Positions 21,981-36,900 of a stretch of DNA of 64,000 nucleotides are shown one piece after another. Positions within the stretch are counted from its first letter, which is position 1, and each line of letters begins with the position of its first letter. A program made the translations under genes and the position numbers. This DNA comes from Psococerastis gibbosa. Taxonomy: Eukaryota; Arthropoda; Insecta; Psocodea; Psocidae. The stretch covers positions 41,041,469-41,105,468 of the forward strand of contig OZ020485.1 in the NCBI GenBank assembly GCA_963971405.1. Direction: 5' to 3'. Under the pieces are notes generated by a model. It made no database searches, was not told the DNA's origin, and saw only the letters and a program-made list of their open reading frames with translations.

Positions 21981-24900
21981 AGTAAAGATACAGACAGGTG
22001 AGGCATGGAGGAAGAGCTGCGCTGTCCGGCGTGCTGCCAGCTCTTCAATAACCCCGTTCTGCTGCCCTGCTGCCATGCCCTTTGCCTCCACTGCGCGGTC
22101 CATCTTCAACAGCCTGCGACGCGGGATGCGCCCGACAGAGATGAGTCCTCTGCAGGAAGCGAGCCGAGCTCAGACTTGTACCAAGAAGTCGACAAATTGT
22201 CCATCCTCAGCGAAACTGACAGCGGCGTTGTCTGCACAAGCCGACCCAATAGCTATGTTGGCACCCCTAATATACAAGGCATCGTCTCCGTCACCTGCCC
22301 CGTCTGCCAAAAACTTGTATACTTTGACGAGAATGGCGCGCAAAACTTGCCCAAATACAGAGCGATGGCCGGTATCGTGGACAAAATCACAGAAGCGAAA
22401 CATTTGTCGGTTAAATGTCAGCTCTGTGAAACAGACCCAGCGCCAGCGACCGTTATGTGTGAGCAGTGCGAAGTGCTATACTGTGACTCTTGCCGGGACA
22501 CTTGCCACCCTGCGCGTGGCCCCCTCGCTAAGCACAGCCTGGTGGAACCTGCGGTAGGTAGGGCTTCGCTGAGGGCACGAGGTCGGGCCCTCGACACCAA
22601 TTGCTTAGAACACGACCCCGAACCTCTCACCCTGTACTGCCTCGTGTGCAAACTCGCTGTATGCCCGCTCTGTCTCGACGCACGGCACACAGGACACGAT
22701 GTCCAACCGATCAACGTCATTTCGAAAGCGCAGAAGGTAAGAGTTGTTTGCCAACTTTATTTCCAAATTTCCATGACAAATCTTGGCACGAGTTAATGAT
22801 TAGACGTCCTTTCTTATGATTTGGAATTACGGTCACTTGGAAGCTTCTATATCATCTGAGCTTAGACGCAGCACTTACCTATAGAAAATGAAGTGAAACT
22901 GTGTTTATTGATATTCAGGTATCGCTTTATATGTTCGTAGTTAAATGGTAATTTAAAATATTCCACTGGGCAGAAAAAGAACTGGTCATTTAATGTACAG
23001 GTCGACAGGTCAATTATTTTACTTACCAATATTTGGCCACGTCAACGGCAGCCTGATTGCCCTGCCAGAGGTCGTCGGCGGTCACTGTTGTCGAGCGATT
23101 AAATCCATATTCCACCTATGTTAAATGTAATTATTCGGTACGAAAAAAACCTAATAGAACAGTCATTTTCGTGTAATTGAGCAAACTAAATTTAAAAAAT
23201 TAAAACAAGAATTTGTATTAATATTAATATTTCTGTGATAGTGATACTGATATTGACGTGGTAGCAGACATTAAAGACAGCCTAAAAATGTCTGCTGACA
23301 CGTCAATATCAGCATCACTATCACTATCGAGGTCGGTGGAATATGCGCCTTATCGTAAAATTAGCATTGTTAATAGAAAGTGCTGGTTACTTGAATCGGA
23401 CTTTTTAATATTTTCTATTTTAATAATAATAATAATAATAACAATAATAAACGTTTTATATTTACGGGGCGAGACTTAAGACTTTTTTACTGTCTAACAC
23501 ACGTCCAAAAACAATTCAATTTCCATAATACATATAAGATGGCAGTTCCATTTACTAGCCCTTGATTTAATTGAGAGGGGTTTCAATGATCACCATTCCA
23601 TTCCGGAGGGCAAATCGGCTTTGACAATGTGGTAGCGTGCTTGCACATTTACGACTCTTTACAAGCCATGCGATCGGAGGCGTGTCGTAACTCAACACGG
23701 GTACTAACTGACCCGAGGCAGCCGGCCGCCTTACCAAGTTGAATCCAGCGGACCAGAGCAGGTTCAAAGATGCAGATAACTTGGTAGTGTACACAGTGCC
23801 GGTAGGGAAACATGGTAGGACTTGTCCTGGTCACCTCCGAACTAATCGTGTAACTTCACTGTGTTTCCCACGTGGTTCGGAATCCACTATAATCAGGAGG
23901 TCCCCTGTCCTATGGGCCCACACGGTGGCCTGGGACTGTGTCCAACCATACTACTACTAACCGACAGAGGCAACTGAAGAGGTCAATCGGATGTATTCAT
24001 TGGATTGTTTGTATGCTATTAACTTTTTTTTAAATTCCGTAAATCACATTTAAATGTTTCCATTTCCCGCATTTTCCTATGCACACTCAATTTTAAATAT
24101 ACGCTGACATAAAAGGAAATAGCCTACGCTACAAAAAATATAAATTTAATTACTTTGTAGGTAATATACTGCTATTCGTAAATTGACCTGCCTCTTAATC
24201 GGCTATTTTGTATTGGTTAGCCGCAGGGTAACGGGTAACGCTGTTGCGCATGGCTCCTTTGTATCCAATTTGCCTTGTGTTCATTTCGCCATTATATCCT
24301 CAAAATTTCGTGGGAAATACGCCAGACTAGAATTACAGCAAGGCTTATTTAATATGACGAGGGTCAACATGTTCTTGAATTTACGTTAGGTCCCAGGATT
24401 CTCCACAGAAAAAGGGGAATGGGGATTCAGCTTTGCTTGCGAAAAGTTGCTGACATGGCTTGACAGGGTAATGGAAGTTGGCAGCGATTGTAATTAGTTT
24501 TGTACGTGAAAGTTTGGAGAGGTTTTTCTGATTATATTAGTAATTGGTAAAGTTTAAAATGATATGCAGGATAGAGTGAGTGATGCGCATGCATACTGCT
24601 TTGAAAAGTGAAGCCCTGCCGTATCCGCCTTTTAATGGAAATCAGCCTTAGTTAACTTCAATCCAAAATAAATCCAAATCCTTCAACGAAGAAACTAGGC
24701 TACTATACATATTATTTGTGTAAATAAATGAATGACAAACATAATCTATGTTATTCACAAATGATTGATAAAATTTAAAATGTATCCCTGTAATACGAAA
24801 TAACAATTATTTTTTTATTATTGAAAAACCTAATGTTTTGGTCTGGGGGCTAGTAAAGGATCCTCTTTCTGGATCACTGATATTATAGGGATGTTGTGGT

Positions 24901-27900
24901 GGGCAGCCCCCCCCCCCCCCAGATGAAGGTAAGGCACAACATGTGACTATTATTATTTTACCCGTCATCGCAACTAATTAAACATTTGAAAATAAAAATA
25001 ACAATAATATATTAAATACTATAATTATATTTTGTAATTCAATGTAGAATGGGGGTTTGTATAGGCAACAGCCTAATTGCAATAATATTATAAATGTTAT
25101 GACAAAATTAAATTAAATTTCTCTATCGTCAACCCCCCCCCCCCTTGAAAACCTATCGTTACGCCACTGTGTACACGTTTTCTGTCCAAAAATACTAGTT
25201 ATACTGATACTTCGCTTCTTCAGCTACAATCAACTCTACGTGCAGACTTGGGAGACATCTATTAATGATACACCGCCCCCTCCCCTCAAAAACCTATCGT
25301 TACGCCACTGTATAGCCATTTTCTGTCCAAAAATACTGATACTTCGCTCCTCGGAATCAGCTACAATCAACTCTTTACGTGCAGACATGGGAGACATCCA
25401 TTCCAATACTCAGCTCGGCAAACGTGACTTAAAACCAGCCATTGACAAAACGACCTGGTATTGTGGTGGTAACACGATATATTCCTCTCCTCCATGTATA
25501 CGAAATACGTGTAATGATCACGTGCAGTGAGGCCTCCCTACGTGAGTACGTGCTGACTGCTGACTCTGTAAATGTTGATATTTCTGAAGCCTTTGACATT
25601 CAAATTCGATTTTGAGCTATAGCTGGAAGGGTGTCGTCGTTAGCTGCACTTGCCTGGAAATGAATCAGCCTGCTGGAAAATCTTTTTATCTCCCGTGAAA
25701 ATATACATTATCTTTGAGAATGGTCTGAAGTGCGTCTGGGGAGTATTCACATTAATAACATCCCTATGCTCTTCGTTTTTACTTAGTCGGCGGGAATATT
25801 TCAATATTCACCTTATGGCATTGAATATTCATTTATAAGAAATGCGATTCAATATGCAAAACAAACTAAGGGATATTTTTGTTATTTTGTTATTATTTTT
25901 GCTTTTCTATGTATAAAGAACCGGTCCGAGTTTACTCGAACATGCTTTGCAATTTATCAAAATTAGTAGATAGAGAAAATGAGTACTTTCATGGTAAATA
26001 ATTTTCCTATAGTTAAATTTCTGATATCTCGGGGGGGGGGGGGGGAGGAGGTTGTCCATCTAACGTCACTGGAGGGGAGATAAATTCTTGATAGGTCAGA
26101 CCAACACATTACCACACAGCAATAATGGCAGAGCACGCAATGCATTTGAGCGTGAATTTTCTATCATTTTTTCAAAAAAACATTTCTTGCACAAAACCCA
26201 ATACTCTTTTGGGAAAGTAACCTGTTCCGTTTCGATACACAATTTAACACCTAAAACATGCCTGAAGGTAGAAATCATCGATAGAAAGGTTTCGCAGAAA
26301 AATTATTTTATAGTCATTTTTCATTAAAATTTAGTTATTTTTATTTTTTTACCCCCAGAACCAAACTATCAAGGGGCAAGCGACCCCCGCATTTTATCAA
26401 CATTAATCACGACTACAATATTTGTGAATTTAAGAGAAATCGTTCGAGCCGTTTTTGAGAAATAATTTTTTTATAGGTTTTTTTTGGAAATAAACCCCCC
26501 CCCCCCAAATTGAGTTAGCCCAAAAAATAAAAATTATCCCGAGGTATGATTTTTGTGAACCTACATGCAGAATTTCATCATAATCGACCGAGTAGTTTGC
26601 CCGGAAATCGATGAACAGACAGACAGCCAGACATTTCGTAAAAAACACTTTTTTTGGGTTCCTGGTACCTCAAAACGTGTAATTCCGTTGAAATCTCGGA
26701 ATCGAAAATTTGGACCGTCACAAAGCTTTCCTTATACTACGTATAAATTGGAAAGCAATTATTATATAAAGAAAGCTTATTGATTTCGAAATTCCAACTG
26801 ATTTCTACTAACCAAAAAAATTGTCTTTACGAAATGTCTGTCTGTAGTTGGGAACGAACTACTGGTTAGAATTCGACATTTTCGTTTCAAAAAATGTTGT
26901 CTTGAGATATACCCCTAAACCCACAAAAACTATTAAAAACGTTTTTGTCAAAAACGGCTCCAATTATTTCTTTTAAATTCACGTATATTGTAGCACTTAT
27001 TAATGTAAACAAAAAAAGTTAGGCACCCTCCTTAATTTTTTGGTTCAGGGAGTAAAAAAATAAAAAAGGCTCATTAAATTATTTAAAAAAATAATTTTTC
27101 TGAGGAATCATTCTGTCAATGCTTTCTAACTTCATTACATTTTGTGCCATTATTATTGTGAAGTATTATATTGGTCTGCCCATTTTATACTATACCATTG
27201 TCCCATCGACAATCCCTTTCTTTAGGATAGGGAAAATCTATAGGCAGCCGATATTACAATATTAAACACATACTTTATTTTTATACAATTGTATTAAATA
27301 AAAAGTGCGAACTCATTTATTTCTTTTCAAAATTTAGGTGGTCGTTGTATCTCATGGCTCTTGGCCACTTTGAGTACGGACATACATACATCTACATACA
27401 TCTAGCATAATGAAGCTAAAAATTGAAAACAATTTGCCCGCGTTCTTATTATTTTTTCCAGCCATTTTCAACTATCTTCAATTATTAAAGAAGTAAGCAT
27501 TGCTAAAAAGTAAAAAAACTCGTGGGACTCGAACCAGTCACCTTCTGGATGATAGTCCGAGTCGTTACCTCTACGCCATTCTGACTACGTAAGCATTGCT
27601 GATAACTGATGGTAACAGCAATGAAGTACCTCTAGGTAGTGGTGTTCATGTCCAAGTTTGGTGGAATTATCTCTAATAGTTCCGGAGGAAATAGGGAAAA
27701 GGTCCGCGATATTATTATTTTTTCCATGACTGTATATGACAAACTGTACCATAAATACAATAATAGAGTCATTAGTATAGCACTATATTATTTAACGTTG
27801 AGCTGCTCGAATAGTTCTGTTGTCTGGGAAATTACGGGGTACATCAGTAGTATGGCCTGATTATTATAGAAAAACCACTAATGACTGAAAAGGGACGTCC

Positions 27901-30900
27901 CTATCAACATTTCAATCACGAATGAAAGGCCCATAAAAAATGAACGCTCTATGGAACGAAATGCGTTACAGCTAAAATTATTTCACTCTTTTATGCGGTG
28001 TACAAAGACTTGTTTGTACTGCTGAGAATTGACAGGATGGGATAGGGAATCATTAAGACTACTCCCCCACTAATGTCAGTTTAATGGGCCATCAAGGCGC
28101 GCACCCCGGCAACCAGATAAAAACATACTACCTCTAAATTCGTGAGACCCTTTCCAATTTTAGTTTATTTTTCAATTTCCTCTTTTGCATAAGCGTTGCA
28201 CAGATCTTAATGGCTTCCTAAATTAACCCGCACGACACACCTTATACTACTCAGTACAGATGTAGTGTAAATTAGAATCGACTAAAATGTACAGTGTGTA
28301 CCAAACTTACATGTAAATATACCATTGGGGGATATACTAAGTTGAATCCACCTGAACAGAGCCTGTTCAAAACTGCAGCAAATTATTTGGTGCCCATTCC
28401 ACCGACCGGCTAGGGCTATTTACAAAAACGGTGACGTAGTAGCAGACATCCAAGACTTAGGCGTCGTTTCCACCGACCTCGCATTGCAGAATGCAAATGA
28501 CATTGACGGAAATTAGAATTTTTCTTTTTATAGAAATCTATTAAAATGTTTGTACTTAACATATCCCATGACGCCATTTTTTAATTTTAGTTTGTTTGTT
28601 TGTGATTTTACTGTATGATCATTGATCAATTTTAACTATGGCATAGAGGAAAATAAACATTTCCGTCAATTCTGCAATTGGAAACCCCGCCTAAGTCTTG
28701 AATGTCTGCTACCACGTCACTGTTTTTGTAAATAGCCCTAGCGGCCTAGCCGGTCGGGGGAATGGGCGCCTTTGGTAGTGTGCACAGAGTTGGCATGTGG
28801 GACATGATAAGGCGCTGATACTACCGATCAGCCTGAGTGCGTGTCGAGTCCCGGTCACCTTCGAATTATTCGTGTGACTTTACTATGTTCCCCAAATGGT
28901 TCAGAATCCACTATAATCAGGAGATCCGCCCTAGCTGTCAGTCTACTTCCATTCTCCCTGAGGTGAAAGAGTCGGCCCCTAGGGTGCCTCAAGGTAATAG
29001 ACAGACTCACTCACCTCCGCCAGGCTGACAGGGTTGCTTAAGAGGACATGCTACGTAGAAAATGAGCACCCCAAAATTTGTTGTTTTTATGGACTTTTTA
29101 TTTTTTATTTAATTAACAAAGCAAGTCAATAAATATTTGGCTCATAGAAGTTGTAGAGGACTACTTCGTGCATCATATAATCGGGTATTTTTACTTTTCA
29201 GTTTTTTAGTTCTTCCAAAAATCCCAGAATACACATAATTTTAGTCCGTTCTGGTATTTATGAAAGAACTAAGGTACCAAAAATTTAATGTTTCCGATTA
29301 CATGATGCATGAAGCCGTCTTCTACAACTTCCATGAGCCAAATTTTTAATGACTTGCTTGGTTAATTAAATAAAAAATAAAAAGTCAATAAAAACAACAA
29401 ATTTTGGTGTGCTCATTTTCTACGTAGCATGTCGCCTTAATGCAGATATTTTTAAAGCAAGCGTTGGAATAACAAAGCAAAAACCATTGGTGGATCCCGA
29501 GGCCGTAACCAGAAATTGTTGAGGTAACCTCAATATTTTTAAAACTCCATTCTATATCTAGTATACACTGCAAATATTTCAGGTGTCTACACCCCCTGGA
29601 CCCTTCCTCTGGCTACGGTCTTGGTGGATCCTAAATATGGTCTTGGAGGCATCGAAACAGGTGTCTTTGTCGGGTCGTGTGCGGAATTATTGTTAATTGT
29701 ATTATTTCGCCCTAAGTTCAGCCTGGATATAATACTAAATTAGAAAGAGAGAAGACTTGAAATAATTCTTGCAACTGTATGTATAGCTTACCGATTTGAA
29801 GAAAAATTGTTCATAGCCAAGTACCGCGTTCAAAAGCAGATTTTCGGGAAAAGTATCGGCTTACATGAATGTTCTGATAGTTTACCGGTAAAGCAAAGAG
29901 ATGGTAAAACTGAGAGATTAGGAAATGAATATCGAGTTGGGAAATCCCGATTTATTTGTTTTTACAAATTTGATTCAATCGTAAGATAATGTTCTCCCTT
30001 CTAATGCATCGGGGTATTACTGACTACATTTCTCAACAACTCTTCAACATAATACCTCCCACCCCTACACACTTCTTGTACTTCAAACTTTGATAATGGC
30101 CCGCACAGAGCTCTCCCTAGTACTAGATGCAAGGTTCCATTCCCCCGTTTTGAATGGGCCAATTAAAACAACATCCGGTTTTCAACAGAATAAACAAAAC
30201 CTACCTCCCGTCTGAGTTGATTCCCCTCCTAATTTCCCCCTCATAAATTTTCATCTGTTGGAAACTTCCGTTATTGACTGGTTTTAATTTTCTTAAGCAT
30301 CATCGTAGAGAAATCGGCTATCAACTATAAGGCGCTTATTCCACCGACCGGCTAGGGCTAAATACAAATACGGTGACGTGCTAACAGACATTCAAGACAC
30401 CGACCTCGCATTGCAGAATACAAATGACATTGACGGAAATGTTTGTTTTCCTCTATGCCATAGTTAAAATTGATCAATGATCATACAGTAAAATCACAAA
30501 CAAACAAACTAAAATTAAAAAATGGCGTCATGGGATATGTTAAGTACAAACATTTTAATAGATTTCTACCATAAGAAAAATTCTAATTTCCGTCTATGTC
30601 ATTTGCATTCTGCAATGCGAGGTCGGTGGAAACCCCGCCTAATTGAGGGGAAACTAGATCAGGAGTGTGATTTGGACCGATATTGTGATTAGGCAGGACT
30701 GAGAGAGCTGGATGATGATGTGCAGGGAGTTGCTGCCAACCAATCGTACTTCACTTCTTTGCCTTTTTTATTGTAGTAATTGATCTTTGGAAGTTTAACA
30801 AGCCTTAGATGGACTATTGCCTGTGCTTCGTGAGACTTCACATTTAGCTTTCATCTGCTTAATTCACCATGAAGTACAGTATTTAATTATGAATTATGAA

Positions 30901-33900
30901 AGAAGAAGTAAATAAATAAATATTGGCTTTTTTTGTTCTATAACTAAGTCAACCTAGCGGAGTTAGGGCTATCCCTGTCTTACACTCAACTAAGAAGACT
31001 CGGGACCGCCAGCTGTACATGCCCTCCGAAGCATGGCCAGAAAATGTAGCAAGTGTGGGACTCGAACCAACAACCTTTCGGGTGAAAGTTGGAGTCTGTA
31101 CCACTACTCTACATGTCCTGAAGTCAACCATGGCATGGAATAAGACAAACGTAAATTGGTGGCAATGAACGCCGTTAGCATTGGTTCGTTGACTGAAACT
31201 AATACCGTACGTAAGTAGTACCGTCAACCGCGAAGACAGCTTTAAGTGTCCTTATTGAATTACATGCTGTGTCCATAAACGGGTATGTAGGAATAGCAAC
31301 ATTTTTTTTTTCGGTTTTCAATGGTGGCAAAATTAACACCTCATCGTCAATATTTTTCAGCCGTCCTAATCTAAATTTATTTTTAGTAAGGTACATGTGT
31401 GAAAGCTATTAGGCGCTTATTCCGTCAACATCAATAGTGATAGTAAATGTAGTATTGACGTGGTAGCAGACATTTTTAGACTGTCTTTAATGTCTGCTAC
31501 CACGTCAACACTACATTTACTATCACTATTGACGTTGGTGGAATAGACGCCTTAAGAGTATATGCATGTATACTCGTATATGCTACGTAGAAAATTGGCA
31601 CCCCAAAAATTAAATACATTTCATTATATATTTCATTAACTCAGCAATTTATTAAACATTTGGCACATTTAAGTTGTAGAAGACTACTTCGTGCATAATA
31701 TAAACAGGTATTTTTAATTTTCGGTTTCGTAGTTTTTCCAAAAATTTAATTTCACGCGAAATTTTAGCCCCCAGTGGCATTTATGAAAGAACTAAGGGAC
31801 CAAAAATTTAAATATTTCCTATTATATGATGCATGAAGTAGTCTTCTACGACTTTCATGAGCCAAATATTTAATAAGTTGCTTTGTTAATTAAATAAAAA
31901 CAATTAATTTTGGGGTGCTAATTTTCTACGTAGTATGTCCTCTCAAGAGCTAAGAAAATTCAATACACCAAAGCTATGAAATCATTCAATTGTCAGGCTA
32001 TTTAAAAAACTCCTCATTTTATGTTCCATTCATGGGCTTAGATCAGCAGAAATTGCGATTGGAATTTTTGAATTTTGCCCTAATACTATTGAAGTAAAAT
32101 TGGGAATTGTCACCCCTTGAAAGATTACGAAAGAAGCAAATTTCTTAGTCTGCAGCAGCTTTCAGGTGATTTTTCCAGTTGGGATGAGAAGGGGGACGGT
32201 AATAGAAGACCCAAAGAGGGTTATGACGGCATTAAGGAATGTTCTGCTCTGATAAGGGTTTATGGGAACACAAACCCTCGCCCCTTCCAACTGCTTTACT
32301 TCGCCTCAGCTTCGTCAGTATTTACCTTTACCATAGATTACCGATTACTAAGGGCGTGGATCTTGAGAGAAGGGGGAGGCCGGGGGGGGGGGGGCAAGCA
32401 CCCCCAATGTGTCCTACGTGAAATGTTGGGAATCTTGCTATCGTGCATGCCCAATTTAATATGGAAGAAATCGTTTTGTCACAGAGAAGTCATTTTGGCT
32501 TTGGCTACTCTTCAATTGTCTTTTGTCAATTATTGCAACGAACGTCTGAAAACCACCCTTCCAGTCATTCAGGCTCTTGGCTCCCTCACGTGGTGAAGGG
32601 CGACTTCGACTCCTAAATTTGAAGGACAATTAAAGTTGTCCCTAGCCATTGAATATATAACACTATAGAATGGTCACGACGGTCAAATATTGCAAACAGG
32701 CTTTTCTGGTGAAAAACCTACAAACTAGAAAAAAGGTCGGACGTCCCGCTGGTGTCAGCCCATTGTGCAATTCGTCAGGGTCCAACTCGTCACATCTTTA
32801 CCAGGGACGGTCTAAATACCCTCACTATGCAATACGCTCAATTTCTTCCTGCCCCTTCAATTGGCTGCCTACTTTAATAATGGTCAGTGGTATATACTGT
32901 ATATATTTTATTGCTTTCCAATTTATACGTAGTAAAAGGAAAGCTTTGTGATGGTCGAAATTTTCGATTCCGAGATTTCAACGGATTTACACGTTTTCAG
33001 GTCCCAGCAGGAACCCAAAAAAGTGGTTTTTACGAAATGTCTGTCTGTCTGTCTGTCTGTCTGCCTGTGCATCGATGCAACTAAGCGGTCGATTTTGATG
33101 AAATTTAGCATGTAGGTTTACAAAAGTCATACCTCGGGTTGTTTTTTTTTATTTTGGGCCAATTCAATTTGCGGTGGTTTTATTCACAAAAAACGTCTAA
33201 AAAAATTATTTCTCAAAAACGGCTGCAACAAGTTCTTTTAAATTCTCATATATTGTAGTTGTTGTTAATGCTGACAAATTGCGGGGGGTCGCTTACCCCT
33301 TGATAGTTTGCTTCTGGGGGTAAAAAAATAAAAATAACTAAATTTTAATGAGAAATGACTAAAAAATAATTTTTCTGCGAAACCTTTCTATCGATGATTT
33401 CTACCTTCAGGCATGTTTTAGCTGTTAAATTGAGTAACTAAACCGGATAGGTTGCTCTCCCAAAAAAATGTTTAATTTTGCAAAAAAAAATATTTTTTGA
33501 AAAAATGATAGAAAATTCGCGCTCAAATGCCTTGCGTGTCCTGCCATTATTGCTGTGTGGTAATTAATGTGTTGGTCTGACCTATCTAGAATTTATCTCA
33601 CTTCCAGTGACGTCAGGTGGACAACCCCCCCCCCCCCCCCGAGATATCGGAAATTTTACAACTGGAAAATCATTTACCATGAAATTACTCATATTCCCTA
33701 TCTACAAATGTTGATAAATTGGAAAGCATGTTCGAGTAAACTCGGACCGGTTCTTTTATTTGACCTAGCATTGTACTTCTGCTTTCCAACAATAGCTTAT
33801 TTTAGAATTGCAGATGATTTAATTAGACTTAATGGATCTACTCTAAAATACTAAATCTACCTATTATTATTTTGAAGCCGTATATGAGAGCTTCTTCAAA

Positions 33901-36900
33901 TTCAAATTGGAATAATGCTAAGGCGGCTATTCCACTGGTCAATTATACTTCAAATTTGATTTTGTCATTGACGGAAAATCATCAATGATGCTTTATTTAT
34001 TTTTACACCACATTCCACTGGTTTTCAACAATTGATCATTTTTGTTTTCAATTTTTTCCAAATTTGTAAGTTTGCCCGCAGTCTTTCTCAAAAAACTAAA
34101 AAAAACGTTTAAAAAAATTATTTCTCAAAAGCGGCTCCAACGATTTCCTTTAAATTCATATATATTGTAGTCAATATTAACGTTAATAAAATGCGGGAGG
34201 TCGCTTGCCGCAAGATAGTTTGCTTCTGGGGGTAAAAAATATAAAAAAAAATTAAGGAAAAATGACTATAACAAATAATTTTCGATGATTTCTACTTTCA
34301 GACATGTTTAAGGTGTTAAATTGAGTAACGAAACCGGACAGGCTGCTTTCCCAAAAAAAATATTTATTTTTGTGCAAAAAATTATTTTTTTTAAAGATGA
34401 TAGAAAAAAACGGTCACGAGGTATGATTTTTGTGAACCTACATGCTAAATTTCTTTTAAGTTAACCGAGTAGTTTGCCCAGAAATCGATGAACAGACAGA
34501 GTGGCAGACAGGCGGACAGAGCGATAGACAGACGTTTTGTAAAAACCACTTTTTTGGGTTCCTGGGACCTCAAAACGTGTAAATCTGTTGAAATTTCGGA
34601 ATCGAAAATTTCGACCATGACAAAGCTTTCCTTATATAGGTACTACGTTTAAATTGGAGAGCAATAAATAAAGACTTTTGTTGTTGTTTCTATGACTAAA
34701 CCAACCTAGCGGAGTTAGGGCTATAAAGCCCTCTCTTACAATCCACTCATTACATCACCTTTCAATTACCAACAGATTTTTAGCAATTATGAGTTAAACC
34801 AAAAAATATATATATACAAATATACAACCAAATAATTCTATTGTAAGTAATGACAATTCAAAAAGAACCGGTCCGAGATTACTCGAACATGCTTTCCCAT
34901 TTATCAGCTACTTAGTAGATAGAGAAAATAAGTAATTTCATGGTAAATAATTTTCTTTTGGTTTAATGTCGCATATCTCGGGGGGGGGGGGGGGGGGGTT
35001 CACCTGACGTCAAAGGAGGTGAGGTAACCTCAATAAATTTTGAAATCTATAAAACTCCATTCTATCTAGTGTACGCTGTAACCATTTGGGAAGGGGGGGG
35101 GGGGGTCCGGAACCCAAGGACCCCCTCTGGCAATCGCCTAGGATATCACACCTATCCCAAAGCACTGAATTAATCGATGGCATTGCATATTCTAGACCGG
35201 TCAGACAACACATTACCCCACAGGAATAATGGCAGGGCACGCAATGCATTTGACCGTGAATTTTCAATCATTTTTTCAAAAAAACATTTTTTTGCCCAAA
35301 AAAAAATACTTTTTTGGGAAAGCAATCTTTCCGGTTTTCTTTACTCTTTTTAACACCTAAAACATGCCTGAAGGTAGAAATCATCGATAGAAAGGTTTAG
35401 CAGATTTTTTTTTTTTTTTTTAGTCATTTTTCATTAAAATTTAGATATTTTTATTTTTTTACCCCCCGAAGCGAACAATCAAGGGGCAAGCGAACCCCCA
35501 CATTTTATTAACATTAATAAGGGCTACAATATATGTGAACTTAAAAGAAATCGTTGGAGCCGTTTTTTAGAAATAATTTTTTAGACATTCTTTTCGGAGT
35601 TTTTTGAGAATAAAACCCCCCAAATTGAGTTAGCCCAAAATAAAAAAAAATCGTCCCGAGGTGTGATATTTATACGTAGTTTAAGGAAAGCTTTGTGATG
35701 GTTGAAATTTTCGATTCCGAGATTTCAACGGATTTACACGTTTTGAGGTCCCAGGAAGTAGGAACCAAAAAAGTGGTTTTTACGAAATGTGTCTGTCGCT
35801 CTGTCTGTATGTCTGTTCATCGATTTCCGGGCAAACTATTCGGCCGATTTTGAAGACATTTTGCATGTAGGTTCACACAAATCATACCTCGAGACCATTT
35901 TTTTTTATTTCGGGCTAACTCAATTTGGGGGGGTTTCATTCTCAAAAAACTCCAAAAAACGTCTAAAAAATGATTTCGCCAAAACGGCTCCAACAATTTC
36001 TTTTAAATTCACATATCTTGTAGTCGTTATTAATGTTAAAATGCATGGGGTCGCTTGCCCCTTGATAGTTTGCTTCTGGGGGTAAAAAAATAAAAATAAC
36101 TCAATTTTCATGAAAAATTATTAAAAAATAATTTTTCTGCGAAACCTTTCTATCGATTATTTCTACCTTCAGGCATGTTTTAGGTGTTAAATTGATTAAC
36201 GAAATCGGACAGGTTGCTTTCCCAAAAAACCATTTGGTTTTGAGCAAATCTTTTGTTTTTTGAAAAAAATGATAGAAAATTTACGCTTAACTGCATTGCG
36301 TGCCCTGCCATTATTGCTGTGTGGTATTGTGTTGGTCTGACCTATCTAGAATTTAACTCATCTCCAGTGACATCAGGTGCTACAACCCCTCCCCCCCCCC
36401 CCCCGAAATATCGGAAATGTAACTATAGGAAAATTATTTACCATGAAATTATTCATTTTCTCTATCTCCTAATTTTGATAAATTGGAAAGCATGTTCGAA
36501 TAAACTCGGACCGGTTCTTAGAGATGTAAAGAAAAAAACACACACAGTAATGCACGTATTGGACTTATAATTATCTTGAAACATTTAAGTATAAATGAAC
36601 GAGGCCCGTGATCTCCTCAGTGCTTTCTAAATGAGTAAATGCTGTACCTGGCCCTGTTCTGAAACAGGGATAAGGAAGTGTACAATGTGACTTGCAACCC
36701 CTAGCTGGACCCAGGTATGAAGCTCCGCGGGTGGTGCTTGCGTTGAGCAACAGTTCGCTGCCAAGTATCATCTTAGTTCGCGTTTCTATAGAATGGAATC
36801 GTAAATGCAGGGGCCTTTCTATAGTGTTATATATTCAATGCCCTAGCTTTGGGAAATGTGGGAGCAGACACATTGTCCTCCACATGTCTGGCAGCTGGTT

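Larger units (their letters stand above)
28326..29485 (+). mobile_element. Retroposon X, copy 2, with two later insertions
   Basis: Its body is split by a palindromic MITE (28389-28770) and a TTAA fold-back element (29042-29436). The remaining pieces follow the 46502 copy in order: GTTGAATCCACCTGAACAGA, GGTAGTGTGCACAG, CCACTATAATCAGGAG, GCTGACAGGGTTGC and AAAGCAAGCGTTGGAA. Confidence 0.8.

Noticed and set aside
21958-22819. Several long frames overlapping the TRIM9 exon on both strands
   Set aside because: They are shadows of the GC-rich coding exon. Only the 22005 frame has RING and B-box cysteines and matching splice phase.
31412-31551. microRNA precursor
   Set aside because: It folds into a perfect hairpin but has TTA target duplications and MITE tips shared with many other loci. 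It is a transposon first; small RNAs from it are possible but unproven.
32117-32596. 159-codon open frame on the plus strand
   Set aside because: No recognisable domain. It crosses a G-run (poly-Gly stretch) typical of a hAT arm, has no splice context, and lies inside the TRIM9 intron.
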